Notes: generated by a model from the sequence alone, not told the origin. A stretch of 64,000 bases of DNA from Daphnia carinata (GCF_022539665.2 NC_081334.1:4682424-4746423); one strand, 5' to 3'. Shown: positions 36,322 to 48,700, counted from the stretch's first letter. A program made the numbers and translations.

Positions 36322-37007
36322 CTAACACATACTTTCAACTTTTGAAAAGTAGAAATCAGCCTCAGCATCACGACGGTTAACAAGTCCTTGAACCACCTGT
36401 CCGTTTACATAGACCCATCTCATGAATTCGTCACGGATGGTTGGATCGTCAGGGAAGGCACGCAGTTTTCTCAACAGAGTCGAATCGGTGAAAGCACCTA
36501 CCCCGACGTTGTAGGTAAAGGAAACCAAGGCATCGAACTGAACTTGCCTAATGACTACAGGTCCCACCAATCGGTCTACCTCTGGTGCAAACTATAATTA
36601 TGCAATAATATGTAGTTAATCTGTTGTGCAATAAAACGAAAAATTTGCAGATACTTACAGACTGATCGACCCAATACTCGAAAAGGTCATCAGCACCTTG
36701 TTGAGTAATAGTGTCTCCTTGGCGAACAGGGCTACCATCCTGATACTTCGTATTGCCATAACCAATGGTCCAGATACCACCAACATCTCTGCGCATCACA
36801 AAGAATAGTTGCAGTGAAGTAAAAAATTTTAAATGCTTATTCAATACAACAAAAAATATTAAAGATAAAACTTTACTGGTAAGCAACTAGGCTAAGGCCT
36901 TCAAATCCCTTAATTAAATCATATCCTTCTTGTGAACATGTCCTTGCGGCCAGAGAAGAAGCGAACAAAGCCGCTAGAACAATGACGGAGTAAGAAGCAA
37001 TCTGCAT
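36322..37007 (-). CDS. Phage-type (GH24) lysozyme, copy 2
   Basis: Paralogue of the lysozyme at 21542-22205, with both introns at the same codons and identical lengths for exons 1 and 2 (131 and 130 bases). Exons: 36877..37007, 36659..36788 and 36322..36591; 176 residues. Signal peptide 1-20 (MQIASYSVIVLAALFASSLA). The catalytic Glu36, Asp45 and Thr51 are all kept in GFEGLSLVAYQDVGGIWTIG. Differences: a one-residue deletion in the DRLVGPVVIRQ loop and a five- to six-residue C-terminal extension (KVESMC) that adds a cysteine. The extra cysteine plus the new Cys24 in ARTCSQEG could form a disulfide. Likely a secreted antibacterial or digestive enzyme. Confidence 0.93.
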
Positions 37008-37121
37008 TCTATAGATTTTAAAAAATGTATTAAATGGAATGACCAAACTTATTAAATACGAGAAAAACGATGACATTACCTTGTTAGTGGTCGGAGGGAT
37101 CTGCGTTGCGTCGCGAGCAAT

Positions 37122-37132
37122 CTCTTAATATA
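37122..37132 (-). promoter_or_regulatory. TATA-like box of lysozyme copy 2
   Basis: TATATTAAGAG on the minus strand, about 115 bases before the start codon. This is the same relative position as the TATA box of copy 1, again with an apparent spliced leader in between. Confidence 0.5.
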
Positions 37133-38232
37133 GACACCACAATGTTTGGATTCTAAAAGATAACAAGAGTAAGGTTAAATAAACTTACTCTAACGTCAAA
37201 AAGATTGTTAGGTTGAAAAGGAACTCGGTAACACCTATGTTTATAAACGGCGTTCTATCTATAAACAAATAACTTTAAACATAAATCAAACAAAAATTGA
37301 CAGCCATATTATTGACTTTTTCAAGACCAAGGTGTTGAAAGAAGAGTTGGATATGATCTCGGGCCAAAGTACTCTTATTTTACTATCAGTGAAGGTGCAT
37401 GAGAGAAATCTATTTGAATAATACTACGCATCAAAATTTTTCACATTTGGATTGAATTAAAATTGATCTATCGCTTACAGCTCTACTGATTCAACGCAAA
37501 ATGCGGAAAAATGTTACAGTTTTACTATATAATAAAAAAAAAAAAAGGCGTCAGATCACCTGTTTTGTCGCTAATCATTGGCTTTTACTATAAAATGATA
37601 AACGCACCTGAGAGGATCCACGAGTTTTTCATTCGATTTTTCTTCCTGCCCCAACAAACAATCCTATTTGAAGGAAGAAAATTACAGTTTCATCTCCATT
37701 TTTTTAAATTGTGACTTAATTTTTTACCCATTGCCATGCATACGAAAAACAGGTCCATCCTATACCTAAAAAAAAACACAAAATAGATGAAAAGAAATGC
37801 TGGTAATTAAGTGGTGTACATACCGGAAGAGATTTTAATTTTGTTCCGTGTTATACATTTGACGTTTCACCGTGATCAGTTATTATTCAACCAAAACTGG
37901 AAAAAATCCGGGATGGCGTCTATCAGCAAGAGATTCCTTTAGTTAGTAAACCAAGCCAGAATGAAATTACTTTAGATTTACAATAGTTTCAATAATAAAA
38001 GAGAAAGGATTGAATAGTGGTTGATGCACCAGTACTTGAACTGTAAAATAGAAGGTCAAATCGGAAAGGTTTTTAACACAAAGAAAAATAGGTCACAAGC
38101 TAACCTCGCTCTACGAGAAGTCATAGCGACAGGTGAAAGGTTTGCTGAATAAATTTACCTTTGAACAAGGTCAGTTTTCTTCTTTTTGACCCATTTTCGC
38201 TTTGCAGAGCAACCCCATGTTGCTTTCAGGAC
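37133..38232. other. Intergenic region between lysozyme 2 and the repeat-protein gene
   Basis: About 1.1 kb, AT-rich, serving as the divergent promoter region of two secreted-protein genes. No supported exon. Confidence 0.4.
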
Positions 38233-38240
38233 TATATAAA
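38233..38240 (+). promoter_or_regulatory. TATA box of the Gln/Ala-rich protein gene
   Basis: TATATAAA, followed about 30 bases later by the probable start of transcription and 78 bases later by the start codon. A strong core promoter suits an abundant secreted product. Confidence 0.7.
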
Positions 38241-38310
38241 GGCCTGCAATTTCGTAGAAAAAATACACATTTGATCTTTACAAGTTCAACACTCAAGTTC
38301 AATCTTCAAC

Positions 38311-39085
38311 ATGAATACCTTCAAAACCGTAAGCATAGTTTGCCCATTGTACCTGTGTGAAAATCCAATTTACTTTAATTCATTTTGTGGCAACAAGCCC
38401 GAATGGGTTTTGACGACGATTGATTCCTGGTTTTAAATTATTTTGTTCTCTTCAGGTCGTTGTGATCTGCGCCATGATGGCTGCCTCCTGTTCTGGCCAA
38501 TACATGTCTCAGTAAGTTGACTTGATATTAATTAATGTTAAATCAAGTTCCTTCGCTATTGATATCGGGATGTATGCGTATAGATCGTGGGCCAACAAAG
38601 GATCCCAAATGGGGAATAATGGCGGCCTCAGCGGAATGATGGGTGGTCAGTCGGTATTCCAAGCCAGCACAAATCAGCAATTCGCTTCAAACACTCCTGC
38701 ATTTACTGTTGAGCAACAGATCCCGGCAGCCAGCCCATTAGTCCGTCCAGCATCCACTTTGAGTGCCTCAGCAACTACTCAACAGATTTGCTCGTGTGTC
38801 AACATTAACAGCGCAGCTTCAGTTCAACAATCCACAGCTGCCGCTTCATCCGCTGCCGAGTTCGCCACGCCTGCCTTCACTGCTCCTCAACAACAGACCT
38901 TTGCTGCTCCTCAACAACAGACCTTTGCTGCCCCTCAACAACAGACCTTTGCTGCCCCTCAACAACAGACCTTCTCTGCTCCTCAAGAACAGGCTGCTCC
39001 CCAGCAACAATTTGCTTCCGCAGTCCCCGCAGCAGCTCAGCAACAAGCATACGCTGCCCCTGTACAAAGCCACAGACGTTATTAA
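38311..39085 (+). CDS. Secreted Gln/Ala-rich repeat protein
   Basis: Three exons (38311..38328, 38456..38511, 38584..39085) give 191 residues. The first two encode a signal peptide (MNTFKTVVVICAMMAASCSG). The mature chain is low-complexity: a Gly/Met/Gln-rich start, a short central stretch with a CSC motif (ICSCVNIN), then tandem AAPQQQTF octapeptides and a Gln/Ala-rich end finishing in SHRRY. The very short first coding exon, the TATA box and this composition are typical of arthropod cuticle, egg-coat or other structural secretions. I do not recognise a named family, so the function is inference only. Confidence 0.8.
38882..38977 (+). repeat. Four tandem 24-base coding repeats
   Basis: Four near-identical 24-base units, each encoding AAPQQQTF or a one-residue variant. 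Third-position changes are few (CCT/CCC), pointing to recent expansion. A degraded fifth unit (SAPQEQAAPQQQF) follows. Confidence 0.85.
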
Positions 39086-40865
39086 ATTGGTTTAAATTTC
39101 TACTATTTTAATACCTGTCCAATTATCATCTTTATTTGTCTTCTTTTTCCATCGCATTCACGAATAAAACGACAGTATTTTTCGGAATTGATTTGGCATT
39201 TTTGGTGTAAAATCTCGTGGGACGTGCGAGATTTTCTTTTGATCATGTAGAGGTTAACATTATTCTCGGTATCTACACATTTGCAATAGCAATTTATAGA
39301 AATCGATGTCCTTAACTTCCCTTGCAAAAAATGTAACAGGGTATCAAAAGAAACTGTTGTCTTTGGATGATAATGCGCAATTTTCAGCTGAACCTGACCG
39401 TTACAAATAGATTAAAAAATAGGCATCAGTAAAATTTGACGGGTGGATTACACCGACAAATTGCAACTTCAAAATAATTTCGACAAAAAAAAAAAGAACT
39501 AATCTAGGTCTTGACAAAAGTATTTGATGTGTCGAATGAACGGAAGTCTTTTGTCTTCTTTGGCCTTAACTACTCTACCTCGACAATTTAATACTAAACC
39601 TTAAAAGATGTGAAATTAACTGACCTCATCTTTTTCAAATGTTCACAATTTTGCATGTTTCCTTTAAAACACTTCACTAGACAAGATCAGCTGGTACAGC
39701 TGTCCACTACAACAATAGAATCTCTCCAAGAAAAATCACCAGGTGGTATTCACTTTGTATAAACATCTTTGACCTTCCATAGGCAACTTGAATGATTTCT
39801 CTAGATTAATGCTCTGACTATTCTTCAGACTGTTCCATCAAGGCAAAATCTAACTTTGTGTTCGTTTTTCTAAAAACAGTTAACAGACTTATTTTAAGGT
39901 AGGAAGATTCACTATATAGCATCTTACCTTGAATTGAACTATCTGCAAGTAGTGCATGCGATTTGATGTGAATACATTTCATCTAAGAAGATATGCCAGC
40001 CATTAATTGTGTGATGCTTCCGTTTTGTAAGACATTGTGTGCTACGCAAAAGTTGTACTTTTTTCTTCAGGAATAAGATCCATTGTTTGAGCCTCCAATA
40101 TATGATTCATCGTTTTTATCAGCAATTTCACCAATTGAGTTTTCACCTCTTCTTTCATGTGAAATTCATTATCTTCTATAAGCTTCATTATTTCTGTTAA
40201 TTCAAGAAAAATTACGGCTTGAATTAAAACTTCATTTACCTGAAGATTCTACGATCGAAGTTATGCACGTGGCTGTCGCTCACTGATCGCTGACGGTTTT
40301 CGGAAATTTTGAGGAAACCATACATGCCATAGATTGGCTAATAAGAAAAAATGAGAAATACGATATAATCCAAAATTTAACGTATGAATAGACAAAACCA
40401 GAAATATCCATTTAGTACCTATTTAACTTTGGGCACAATCATGTAGGACGGGAAATATAACGTTGAACCTTAACCTCAAGTGTCACACTACAGAATGGGG
40501 AGAATTTGGCGCGTAAGGTATGAGCAAAGTTCACCCACTACCGAAACGCCATCTCTTATCTGTATACTCGAATTCGACACACTTACAAAAGTAGTTGAAT
40601 TCTTCCAACACCGAAAAGACTTTTTTTATGAATTTTTTTTACAATAACTTTATCTTCACATTATATTAATATTTAATATTCAATTAAAAATTAAATATAA
40701 AGGTTCATCTTTTGCTTAACCTTCCATTCACTACAAATCGGGCAACGTTGATAGAACATGTGTTCGAAAAACTACCTAAAAATGTCAATACAAACAGGTA
40801 ATCTTTCACACAATCTGTTTATATAACATTTCGATGGTGGTGTATATCCGCAATTCTTCATAACC
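39086..40865. other. Intergenic region before reductase B
   Basis: About 1.8 kb, AT-rich. It holds the 3' UTR of the repeat-protein gene and the promoter of reductase B. I see no coding exon, RNA gene or known repeat. Confidence 0.4.
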
Positions 40866-41940
40866 ATGGCAATCGAAACTCATTCAGGCGACCAGTTTAT
40901 TAGAGATTACCTTCACCCACTCTTTAGAACCAGTAATGATTCAGAAATGTTAACTCGCATGGTCTGGATTTCCTTGTTTTATACTTTAAGTGTTATCGCT
41001 ACGATGGCTGTCTTACCAGCACCGTATGGTAACGCCATTTGTACGCTTACCATACTACGTTCAAGATAAGGAATCGATTTTGTTTAAAGGTCGATACAGC
41101 AGCTCACGTTTTGGATTTTTATTGCCTGGAAAATTTGCTTGGATAACCCAAGAGTCTCCAGCTCTTATAGTGCCAATCATTTTACTGTGGACTACTTCTG
41201 CAACATGTTGGAAATCTACAACAAATAAAATTCTATTTGTTGCATTTCTCATCCACTATGTTCAAAGGTAATAGTGGTTGAAAAACTTTTGTCATTTTGT
41301 ATTTCAAACGTGAAAGAAATTCTTGTTACAGGAGTTTAATTTACCCTTTGACAACTAGAGGTGCAAAAGATTCACCATTTTTAGTCTGCATCTCAGCTTT
41401 GATGTTTTGTGTATTCAATGGCTTCATGCAAGGCCATTACCTTTTAAATTATTATCAGTATGATGACGATTGGGCAACATCACCACAATTTGTTATAGGT
41501 AATATCTAGAACCAAAATCCAATAAGTAATCAATTTTAAATCAATCTTACTTTACTAGGATTGATCATATTTTGTATTGGATTTGCTATTAATGTCCACT
41601 CAGGTAAATATTTTCTTCGAAGTTTTCTTTTTTTTGCTGAAAATTTCTATTTCCTAAAAATATAGATCAGCTATTGATTCACCTGCGCAAACCGGGAGAA
41701 ACAGGATATAAAATCCCTGTCGGTGGTATGTTTGACTACGTAACTGGAGGCAATTTCTTTGGAGAAATTGTTGAGTGGTTTGGCTTCGCCATCGCTTCCT
41801 GTAGTCCTCCATCAGCTATTTTTGCCGTCTTTACTGCATGCTATCTTGGTATGCGAGCATGGCACCACCACAATTATTATCTCACCAAGTTCGAAGACTA
41901 TCCGCGAACACGAAAAATTATTATCCCATTTTTATTTTAA
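40866..41940 (+). CDS. SRD5A1: Steroid 5-alpha-reductase-like protein, copy B
   Basis: Paralogue of copy A, 5.4 kb downstream on the same strand. Five exons: 40866..41028, 41090..41267, 41332..41498, 41559..41603 and 41666..41940; 275 residues. Exons 2-5 have exactly the lengths of copy A (178, 167, 45, 275), so this is a direct gene duplication. Conserved stretches include NGFMQGHYLLNYYQYDDDW, DQLLIHLRKPGETGYKIPVG and RAWHHHNYYLTKFEDYPRTR. It differs mostly in the first 15 residues and in the membrane segments (for example LIIFCIGFAINVHS against YTMFLVGMAINIYS). Catalytic-site stretches are intact in both, so both may be active. The substrate is unknown. Confidence 0.93.
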
Positions 41941-42008
41941 CCGCAAATTATTCAGTACTAAATCAAAGATAATAATAAAAAATACTTATCCCAGCTATAA
42001 ATAATAAG

Positions 42009-44752
42009 CTATTGCAAGCTCTCTTTAAACCACAAAGCCGTATTGATGAGTGCATCCGTGTCGAACGGAATTTGACTTAGGGAATGACAGTCTTCGTACA
42101 AAATCATCCTATTGTTTAAATCCAAATGTTATTAGTTTTCTCCCAAGTGCTAATAAAAACTTCTTTTGTACCTTGTTTTGATTCCGCTGAGCTGCAACGC
42201 TCGATAGTATTCCATTGACTGAGTTGGAGGCACTCGACGATCAACTTTCCCCACAAGCAACAAGGTGGGAGCTTTTACCTTTTTCGCGTATCTAATGGGA
42301 GAGAACTCCCACATCTTTGAAAATGATTGCGGTTCGAGGAGGTTCTCGAGCTCACTACCATCTCCAAGACCAGACTCGACAATGGTCCAGTCGGCAATAT
42401 CCGTAATAGGAAACATGGACGCCATGTCTATCACAGGATTGCGGGTGGAGACGGCTCGATAAAAGTCGGGATATTGCCCACTCAAGTGTGTAACGAGGAA
42501 TCCGCCGTGCGATCCGCCAAATAAAAACACGAGCTCTTTATCGAGAACTTTAGAGTGTTTTTCCACCATTTGAACAGTAGCATGATGAACTTCTTGAACA
42601 TCTTGCGCGCCGACTTTTCCTAGCAGAGAGTACAATGACTGCTCGCCGAATCCAGTCGAACCGCGATAATTGACAAATAAAACAGCGTATCCTTTTTGCA
42701 AATATACCAATTTATAGCCCACTGATACAAACGTATTAAAAGTATTAATTGATTACCTAGCTGGGAGAAGAAATAAACTTCTGATTTAAATTGATCTGTC
42801 GACACGGCGTGGGGACCACCATGAGGGATAACAATTAGAGGGGTCTTTTCCGACGCATTTTGCGGGAAGACTAAAGTAGCCTAGATAATCAAATAAAATT
42901 AGATTTCAAGCTATGCAAAATAGAAACAGACAGCGTACTTCATATTCCATTTGATCTTCAGGTTTAAACGACAGTACGTCGGTAGCAAGTGAATGGGCAG
43001 ACGGTAAAACGTTATTGCCTGAAAGCCGTTTCCATTGTATAGGCTCTTCATTTATCTTGGCCGGATTAAAGTGCCCAATAAATAGTTGATCTGGTCTGGT
43101 TAACGAAACTCCGCAAACGAGTATGAAATCTTGGAAAACGTCAAGAACAACACTTCCAGTGCAACCGTCCGGCAAAGAAAGCTTGTGAACTTTGCAAGTG
43201 TCTGCAAAACGTGAAATACGACATGCTTTAGTTTGACAGCTAGAATATGCGATATGGGGATATTTACCAAGCACTAAAGCGTAAGACTGGACGCTGCTCT
43301 TGCATGGTGTTGTGTAAAAGACAAGCTTGCCATCGGATGACCAGCATCGCTCAGGAAACGATTGGTTATACATCCCTTTATATGATTCGCTGTAGTCAGT
43401 TTGCACCTGTTTAACTGTTCCGTCTGGACTGATAATTGCAATTTTTTGCTCTTTATGGTGAGGTCCATACGCTAAGCTTGTCAAATAGGCAAGGGTATTG
43501 GATTCTGCATGGTGGCGCGGCGATGCAGCTGTGTTACTCTTTAAGCCAAACCAATCTATTTAAGAGGCAAAAGAGAGAAATAATGAAGATTACAAGCTAT
43601 AAATTTCGCGAAAAATATCGTGTACCATATTTGCCGGAAGACACATCAACTTTGAATATTTGACTCGGACGATTAGAGCAATATATAATGCCTAATCGGC
43701 GCGGTTGATGATACCACGCGACACCAGCTAAATGTTGATTCGAGCACCACACTAACTGAAAAGTTACGCAATGAAATCATAGAAAATTTTAAACTACAGT
43801 AATGAGACGGTTTTATTTGCTCACCTGTCCCGGACTCCATTCGTTGCTGGCTTCCAAAATTCGAACAGCATCTTCAGATTGGAATGGTTCCCAATCAACT
43901 TTGTATATGCAAATGACTGGTTGTGATTTCCCAACAAGCTGCTCTCCCCAGTCCTCTACAAAATCATACTCGATTCCCTTTTAATGTGGAAGAGTTAGTT
44001 TTAAGGTATACCTGGAATGAATCATACAGTTTACCAGTTTGGTGCCTTCAGCTGATGCAGCTACGCCAAACTGAAGAAAGGATTGCTTCTTTGGTTCTTT
44101 TTTCTCAGCTAGATACACCAAATGTTTCTCATCTGGTGAGAATCCCAAACAGCCAAATGTCCCTTTAGCGAAAATGTTATTCAAGCAACTAGGGTCTGAA
44201 AATTTGTTTATTCTTTAGATTTACCATCAGTGTAGACTTTGCCATGTTTATCCAGATGCTGAAGGTCCACACTGTTCCATAGATAGTTATCTTTCCAAAT
44301 TTCCAAGATTTGCTTATTTTTCTTTTCGTATGATTTCGGATCAGGGGTTTCCCTAATGATGGCAGTCACATTTGATTTGCTTCCAAATGCTACAAGCTTC
44401 CTATAATTAATAACTGAGAATGACATGAAAGAAGTGAAATGGTAACAATTTTGTACAAACTCTGTGGAGATATCAGATGATGGAGTTTGAGAAAGCAAAT
44501 TCAAATTGCTTTTTTGTACTATGAAATGGGTCTGGAATCGTACGCTTTCCTCCTTAGCCAGGTTTCGTTGACTGCAAATATATTAAAATAGCGCGAGTCT
44601 CGTAATAGTTACAAATTTGATGAATACCTTGCTGTGACGGTAACATCCACAACATCATCTTGAATGCTTAATCGACCTGCATTATAGAAAACAATTTGCG
44701 ATGCTCTTCTCCAGGCAGTCACAGCTTCCTCTATTGTGTACTTTAGCGCCAT
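42009..44752 (-). CDS. APEH: APEH, acylamino-acid-releasing enzyme
   Basis: Serine peptidase of the prolyl oligopeptidase family (S9C) that removes N-acylated amino acids from peptides. Eleven exons: 44628..44752, 44461..44571, 44225..44400, 44035..44195, 43825..43977, 43626..43755, 43268..43555, 42939..43201, 42757..42880, 42172..42721 and 42009..42108; 726 residues (human 732). The N-terminal half is the beta-propeller; the alpha/beta-hydrolase domain starts near 470 (PLIVIPHGGPH, VNYRGSTGFG). The triad is visible: Ser581 in GGSHGG, Asp671 in GKVDRRVP and His702 in EDCHSL. The 60-base intron at 44401-44460 is in frame and free of stops. I treat it as an intron because human has no matching insert. 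Cytosolic; tail-to-tail with reductase B. Confidence 0.94.
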
Positions 44753-45761
44753 CCTTAATTGTCCAATGCCTGGAGTTTGAATGTAGCAGCAGTTTCCGTC
44801 ACTTGTGCGGTCGAACTAGTAAGTAACGTTCGTCTGCTTCCTGCCCAGCTAAAGCTAGAGCATGCAATCATTTGCATAAAACTTGGGTTGCCATTATTAT
44901 AATTTCTAATTTTTATGGATAAAAACTAATTTTTCATAACTGCTAATAAATGTTGCAAGTTCAATAAATAAAAATTCAATGATAAATTATAAAACAATAG
45001 GACTCAGTCCTGAGATTCTTACCAGAACGTACTGGCGCGACATTCATTAAATTTTTTTCTTCGTTGCCGAACCGTCGCGCCAGTACCTTCTGGTGTAAGC
45101 CAATTACCCCTAACGGAACCTTATGTATGATACCTGGCAATCTTGATTGCTGCACGAGTAAAAGTTTGACCAAACATTTAAATAATACATAGTCATAATA
45201 CTGCGACTACTTTATTCGATTCAAACAGCCACGTCAGCAGTTGACGATTATCCTCCTAAATTCTGATACACACATACATGTTGCCTTGGAGTGATTACAA
45301 GAAACGGTGGAGGCAAAATTGCTTATCAAATGCTGGTGAGAATCGCATAATAGTAACACAAAGCTGTATACATTATTTTTGTGTGAACACGCACACACAT
45401 TACATGGTGACGGCGATTAACGAGGTATTTTTTGAGAACAAGAAAGAAAAATACACTACACTGCGCGGCCACATACTCTTTAGTTCAAAAAAAAAGAAAG
45501 AAGGGTCATCACAATCATACTCTCTGCCATAGTTTCAATCAGTTGCTAATTCCATGTTAGTTATAAGTTCACATAGAAGTCACAGCATGTTAATTCAACC
45601 TTGGATGGGATGCACAAACCTTAAATGGCATACCCCAACCAAACAGATTCCTCAATAATTTAACGATAGTTAGGTAGGTGACAATTGATACAAAATGTAA
45701 AGGAAAAACAAAAAGGAAGGCTTATTAGTTGCTCTTCTGCGACTTTGATTTAAGAACACAA
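44753..45761. other. Intergenic region with a strong hairpin
   Basis: About 1 kb between the APEH start and the KDM4 stop, both on the minus strand. It includes the APEH promoter, the KDM4 3' UTR and the inverted repeat listed next. No coding exon seen. Confidence 0.45.
45018..45099. repeat. Inverted repeat forming a hairpin of about 24 base pairs
   Basis: The left arm 45018-45041 (CCAGAACGTACTGGCGCGAC is its core) pairs with the right arm 45074-45099 with one mismatch and a two-base bulge, around a 32-base AT-rich loop. The GC-rich arms stand out from AT-rich surroundings. It could be a microRNA-like precursor, a small MITE remnant or a transcript-end structure. Confidence 0.8.
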
Positions 45762-48700
45762 TCAAGGTTGAATGCCTGAACATGGATGAAGCCTATCAAT
45801 TTGCGCTGTTGATGCCCGTTGTTTGTCCATTTGGTTTTTTAGATCTTTAGGAAGATCTTCGTCAGCATGGTAAAATTCACATCTTTCAGCCGTAATGACA
45901 GTGTCTCTGTCCTCAAAGAAAGACAAGCTATACAGTTTACGATTTGTACGTCCACGATAGAAGCCATCATAGCTTTTCCCATCAGTCCACATAACATCAA
46001 CAGCAGCTCCTTCAGGTGGAGGGCCGTCTTCTTTGCAGTTGTAATTGCGTATGTCTTCCGGATACGTATCTTGGCTGCTAGTACCATCATTGAAATCAAC
46101 AGAATAATAGGTGACCGTCTGAGTATTGTCAGTTACAACAGCCTGTGATAAACAAAGAAACCATCGAAATTAAATTCTTAATGAAATAAAATTGTTAATG
46201 ACTTACAAGGCGGTATTCACCCGTTTCTGGGTGTTTGGCGTAGACTTGCTGGCCGAGAGAAACATTAAGAGGGACCTTCTTTTTGACAGCAGATGAAGTA
46301 GCAGACGACGTTGTTGTCGATCGTGGGGAATAGATCAACGAACAACAATTGGCTGACAATTGCTTGCCATCCTGACTGACAGTGAACCGTACACCGTTGA
46401 CTAGGCCACACATTGGATGGAAAGCCCGTCCACATTGTTTGACGCAAGGAAGGCAAATACCTCGATGCCATGTTACATAGTTGCTGCTGGAATCGGGCCG
46501 ACTGCTGGAGCAAAACACACAATTCAACAGCACGTATTCCTTCCAGCCTAGTGGATTGATAATGATGGGTTCACGAAGCTCTGGATGACCGAAAGATACA
46601 CCAGGCAAACAAATGGTACAGAGAATGTGAGCCCAGCGTCCGTCTTTTGTCCCTTTCAGGGCACCTCCTCGCTGTTGACAGAGGCAACATTTGATCTTGT
46701 GTCTGTCCATCTCGTTGCGATCACAACGCCGACACAACCAGTTGTCGGCCACCGTCGTTTCGGCTAGTCCAAAGCATTTCGCGTGGATGCAAACACAACA
46801 CGAAGAGCAGCGCAACAAGAGTGAAGAGGTAATGGAAACTCGATTCGAACCAAACACTTTTTCCGGCACCAAAACAGCAGACCGTGACAAATGCTCTTGC
46901 TGTTGCGGTCTCTGCGGCACAGACGGTCTCAACACACTGCAAACGCAACAGTACGGCTCTTGATAGCTACTTAATAAATTGAATTCACATTCTTTAGCCC
47001 AAGTCCAATCCTTTTGCTGATCCCACATGATCGTCCTAGAAAAGAATATCAAAATGAGAAAACACATTTCGCAAAATCCAAAGATATCAAACCTACAGGT
47101 TAGTTGATGTATCTCTGGAATCGAGTCCTTTACGTGGGCTCTTTTGTTTTCTCGATCTACGTTCATCTCCCGAACTCGAAGGGGGCGACAATTTGTTAGT
47201 ACCCGATTTGATGGACGTTAATTGCTGTCTCAGGAGATCTGTAGTGCTCGATGGATTGCTTGCTACTCTTGACGGTGAGGCGTTCAGTGACGGTGGTTTA
47301 ATTAGTGCAAGCGACGGAGGAGTGGAAAGCAAAGATGATGAATGGGCAGACAGTTGAACTGCTGCAACAGGACAGGATTTAATGTGAGAACTGGGCGATG
47401 GTCTCTGTATTCTTGTTTTACTAAACAGGCCCTGGGATGAGGATTCTTCATTCAAAACTTTAGGTGTTGAGTAGCAACCGGATGATGTCCTTTGCGTTGA
47501 TGTGTCTTCGGTCCAGCCACAAGCTGCAACGCTCTGATTATCGACTGAAGGGGCTTTTTTTGGTATGCGGAATCCGGAAAACATGACATTTGTTTTCAAT
47601 TGTGCACATTTAACAGGTGGAGTTGTTGTTTCTGCAACTTGGGCGATATGAGATCGTGGAGACAGGGATCTCGGAGTCGACTCTGATTTTGTTCGACGAC
47701 ATTTGACTTTAGTTAAATGGCCCTCTGCGTTAGACTTTGACTTGCTTCTTTTGATCGATTTCTTTGACATCATCTTGGCTTTGGAATCGGGATTTTCGAT
47801 ATCCGGTTCCCATACTTCTTGTTCGTCCGGATCACTTTTTCGTTCTTCTAGTCCGTCGCTTTCCATTTCACCAGCTTTGTAATAAATCTCTTTCATCACT
47901 TCAAAATGCTCGTCATTCAAAAGATCTTCTTCTTCCACCATCACACTCGTTAGCTCTTCGTTACTTTCACTTTTCAAGGCAACCTTTTCCTGGTTGATTG
48001 CCGTGTCCTCTTCAGACGGATACACTTGTTGCTCCTGTTGTTCTTGTTCCAGTTTTTTATGAATCAAGTGCCGTTTGGCCTTTTTCTGGGTCGGTTCTAC
48101 AAAACTTTCAGGTAAGTCGGTGTCTGTGTAATTCTTGTTCCAAAGGAGATCATCTTTAGACGGGTGGGGCGCAGCTGACTGACGCCCAGGCATTTCAGGA
48201 TGTGGACCAATATCCTTGCCTGAGAATAAAACGTTGACGTTACTGGATTTTTTAAAATAATAAATTAATTTGGATACCTTGAACCCAAAGATCGTAGCGT
48301 TCAGGCTGAAAGCGTTTGACGAATGTTTCCATGCTGATTTTAACCATATCAGGTCTGCAAGCGCATTGGGCAGCCCTTTTGCCATACTCGACCCAACGAG
48401 GAGAGGCGAAATTCGTCGATTCGGCACAGTTGAATCCGTGGTTGAAACCGGCGTGATAACCGAACGGAAATGTAATCATGAACTCGCCGGCTTCTTGCAC
48501 GATTTTGTTGTAGGGGATCGAATGGTTTTTTAAAACCATCGGTGAAATTACCGACATTTTGTGTCTATCGAGAGAACAAACATTCAAGAGTTACTGAGAA
48601 GATACAAAACGTTATTCAATGTGAATTACCTCAGGTAGGCGGGACATTCTTTATAATTGGCGGGAAAGAAGTTGTTGGCTAGCCTCTCCAGTCGAGCGCC

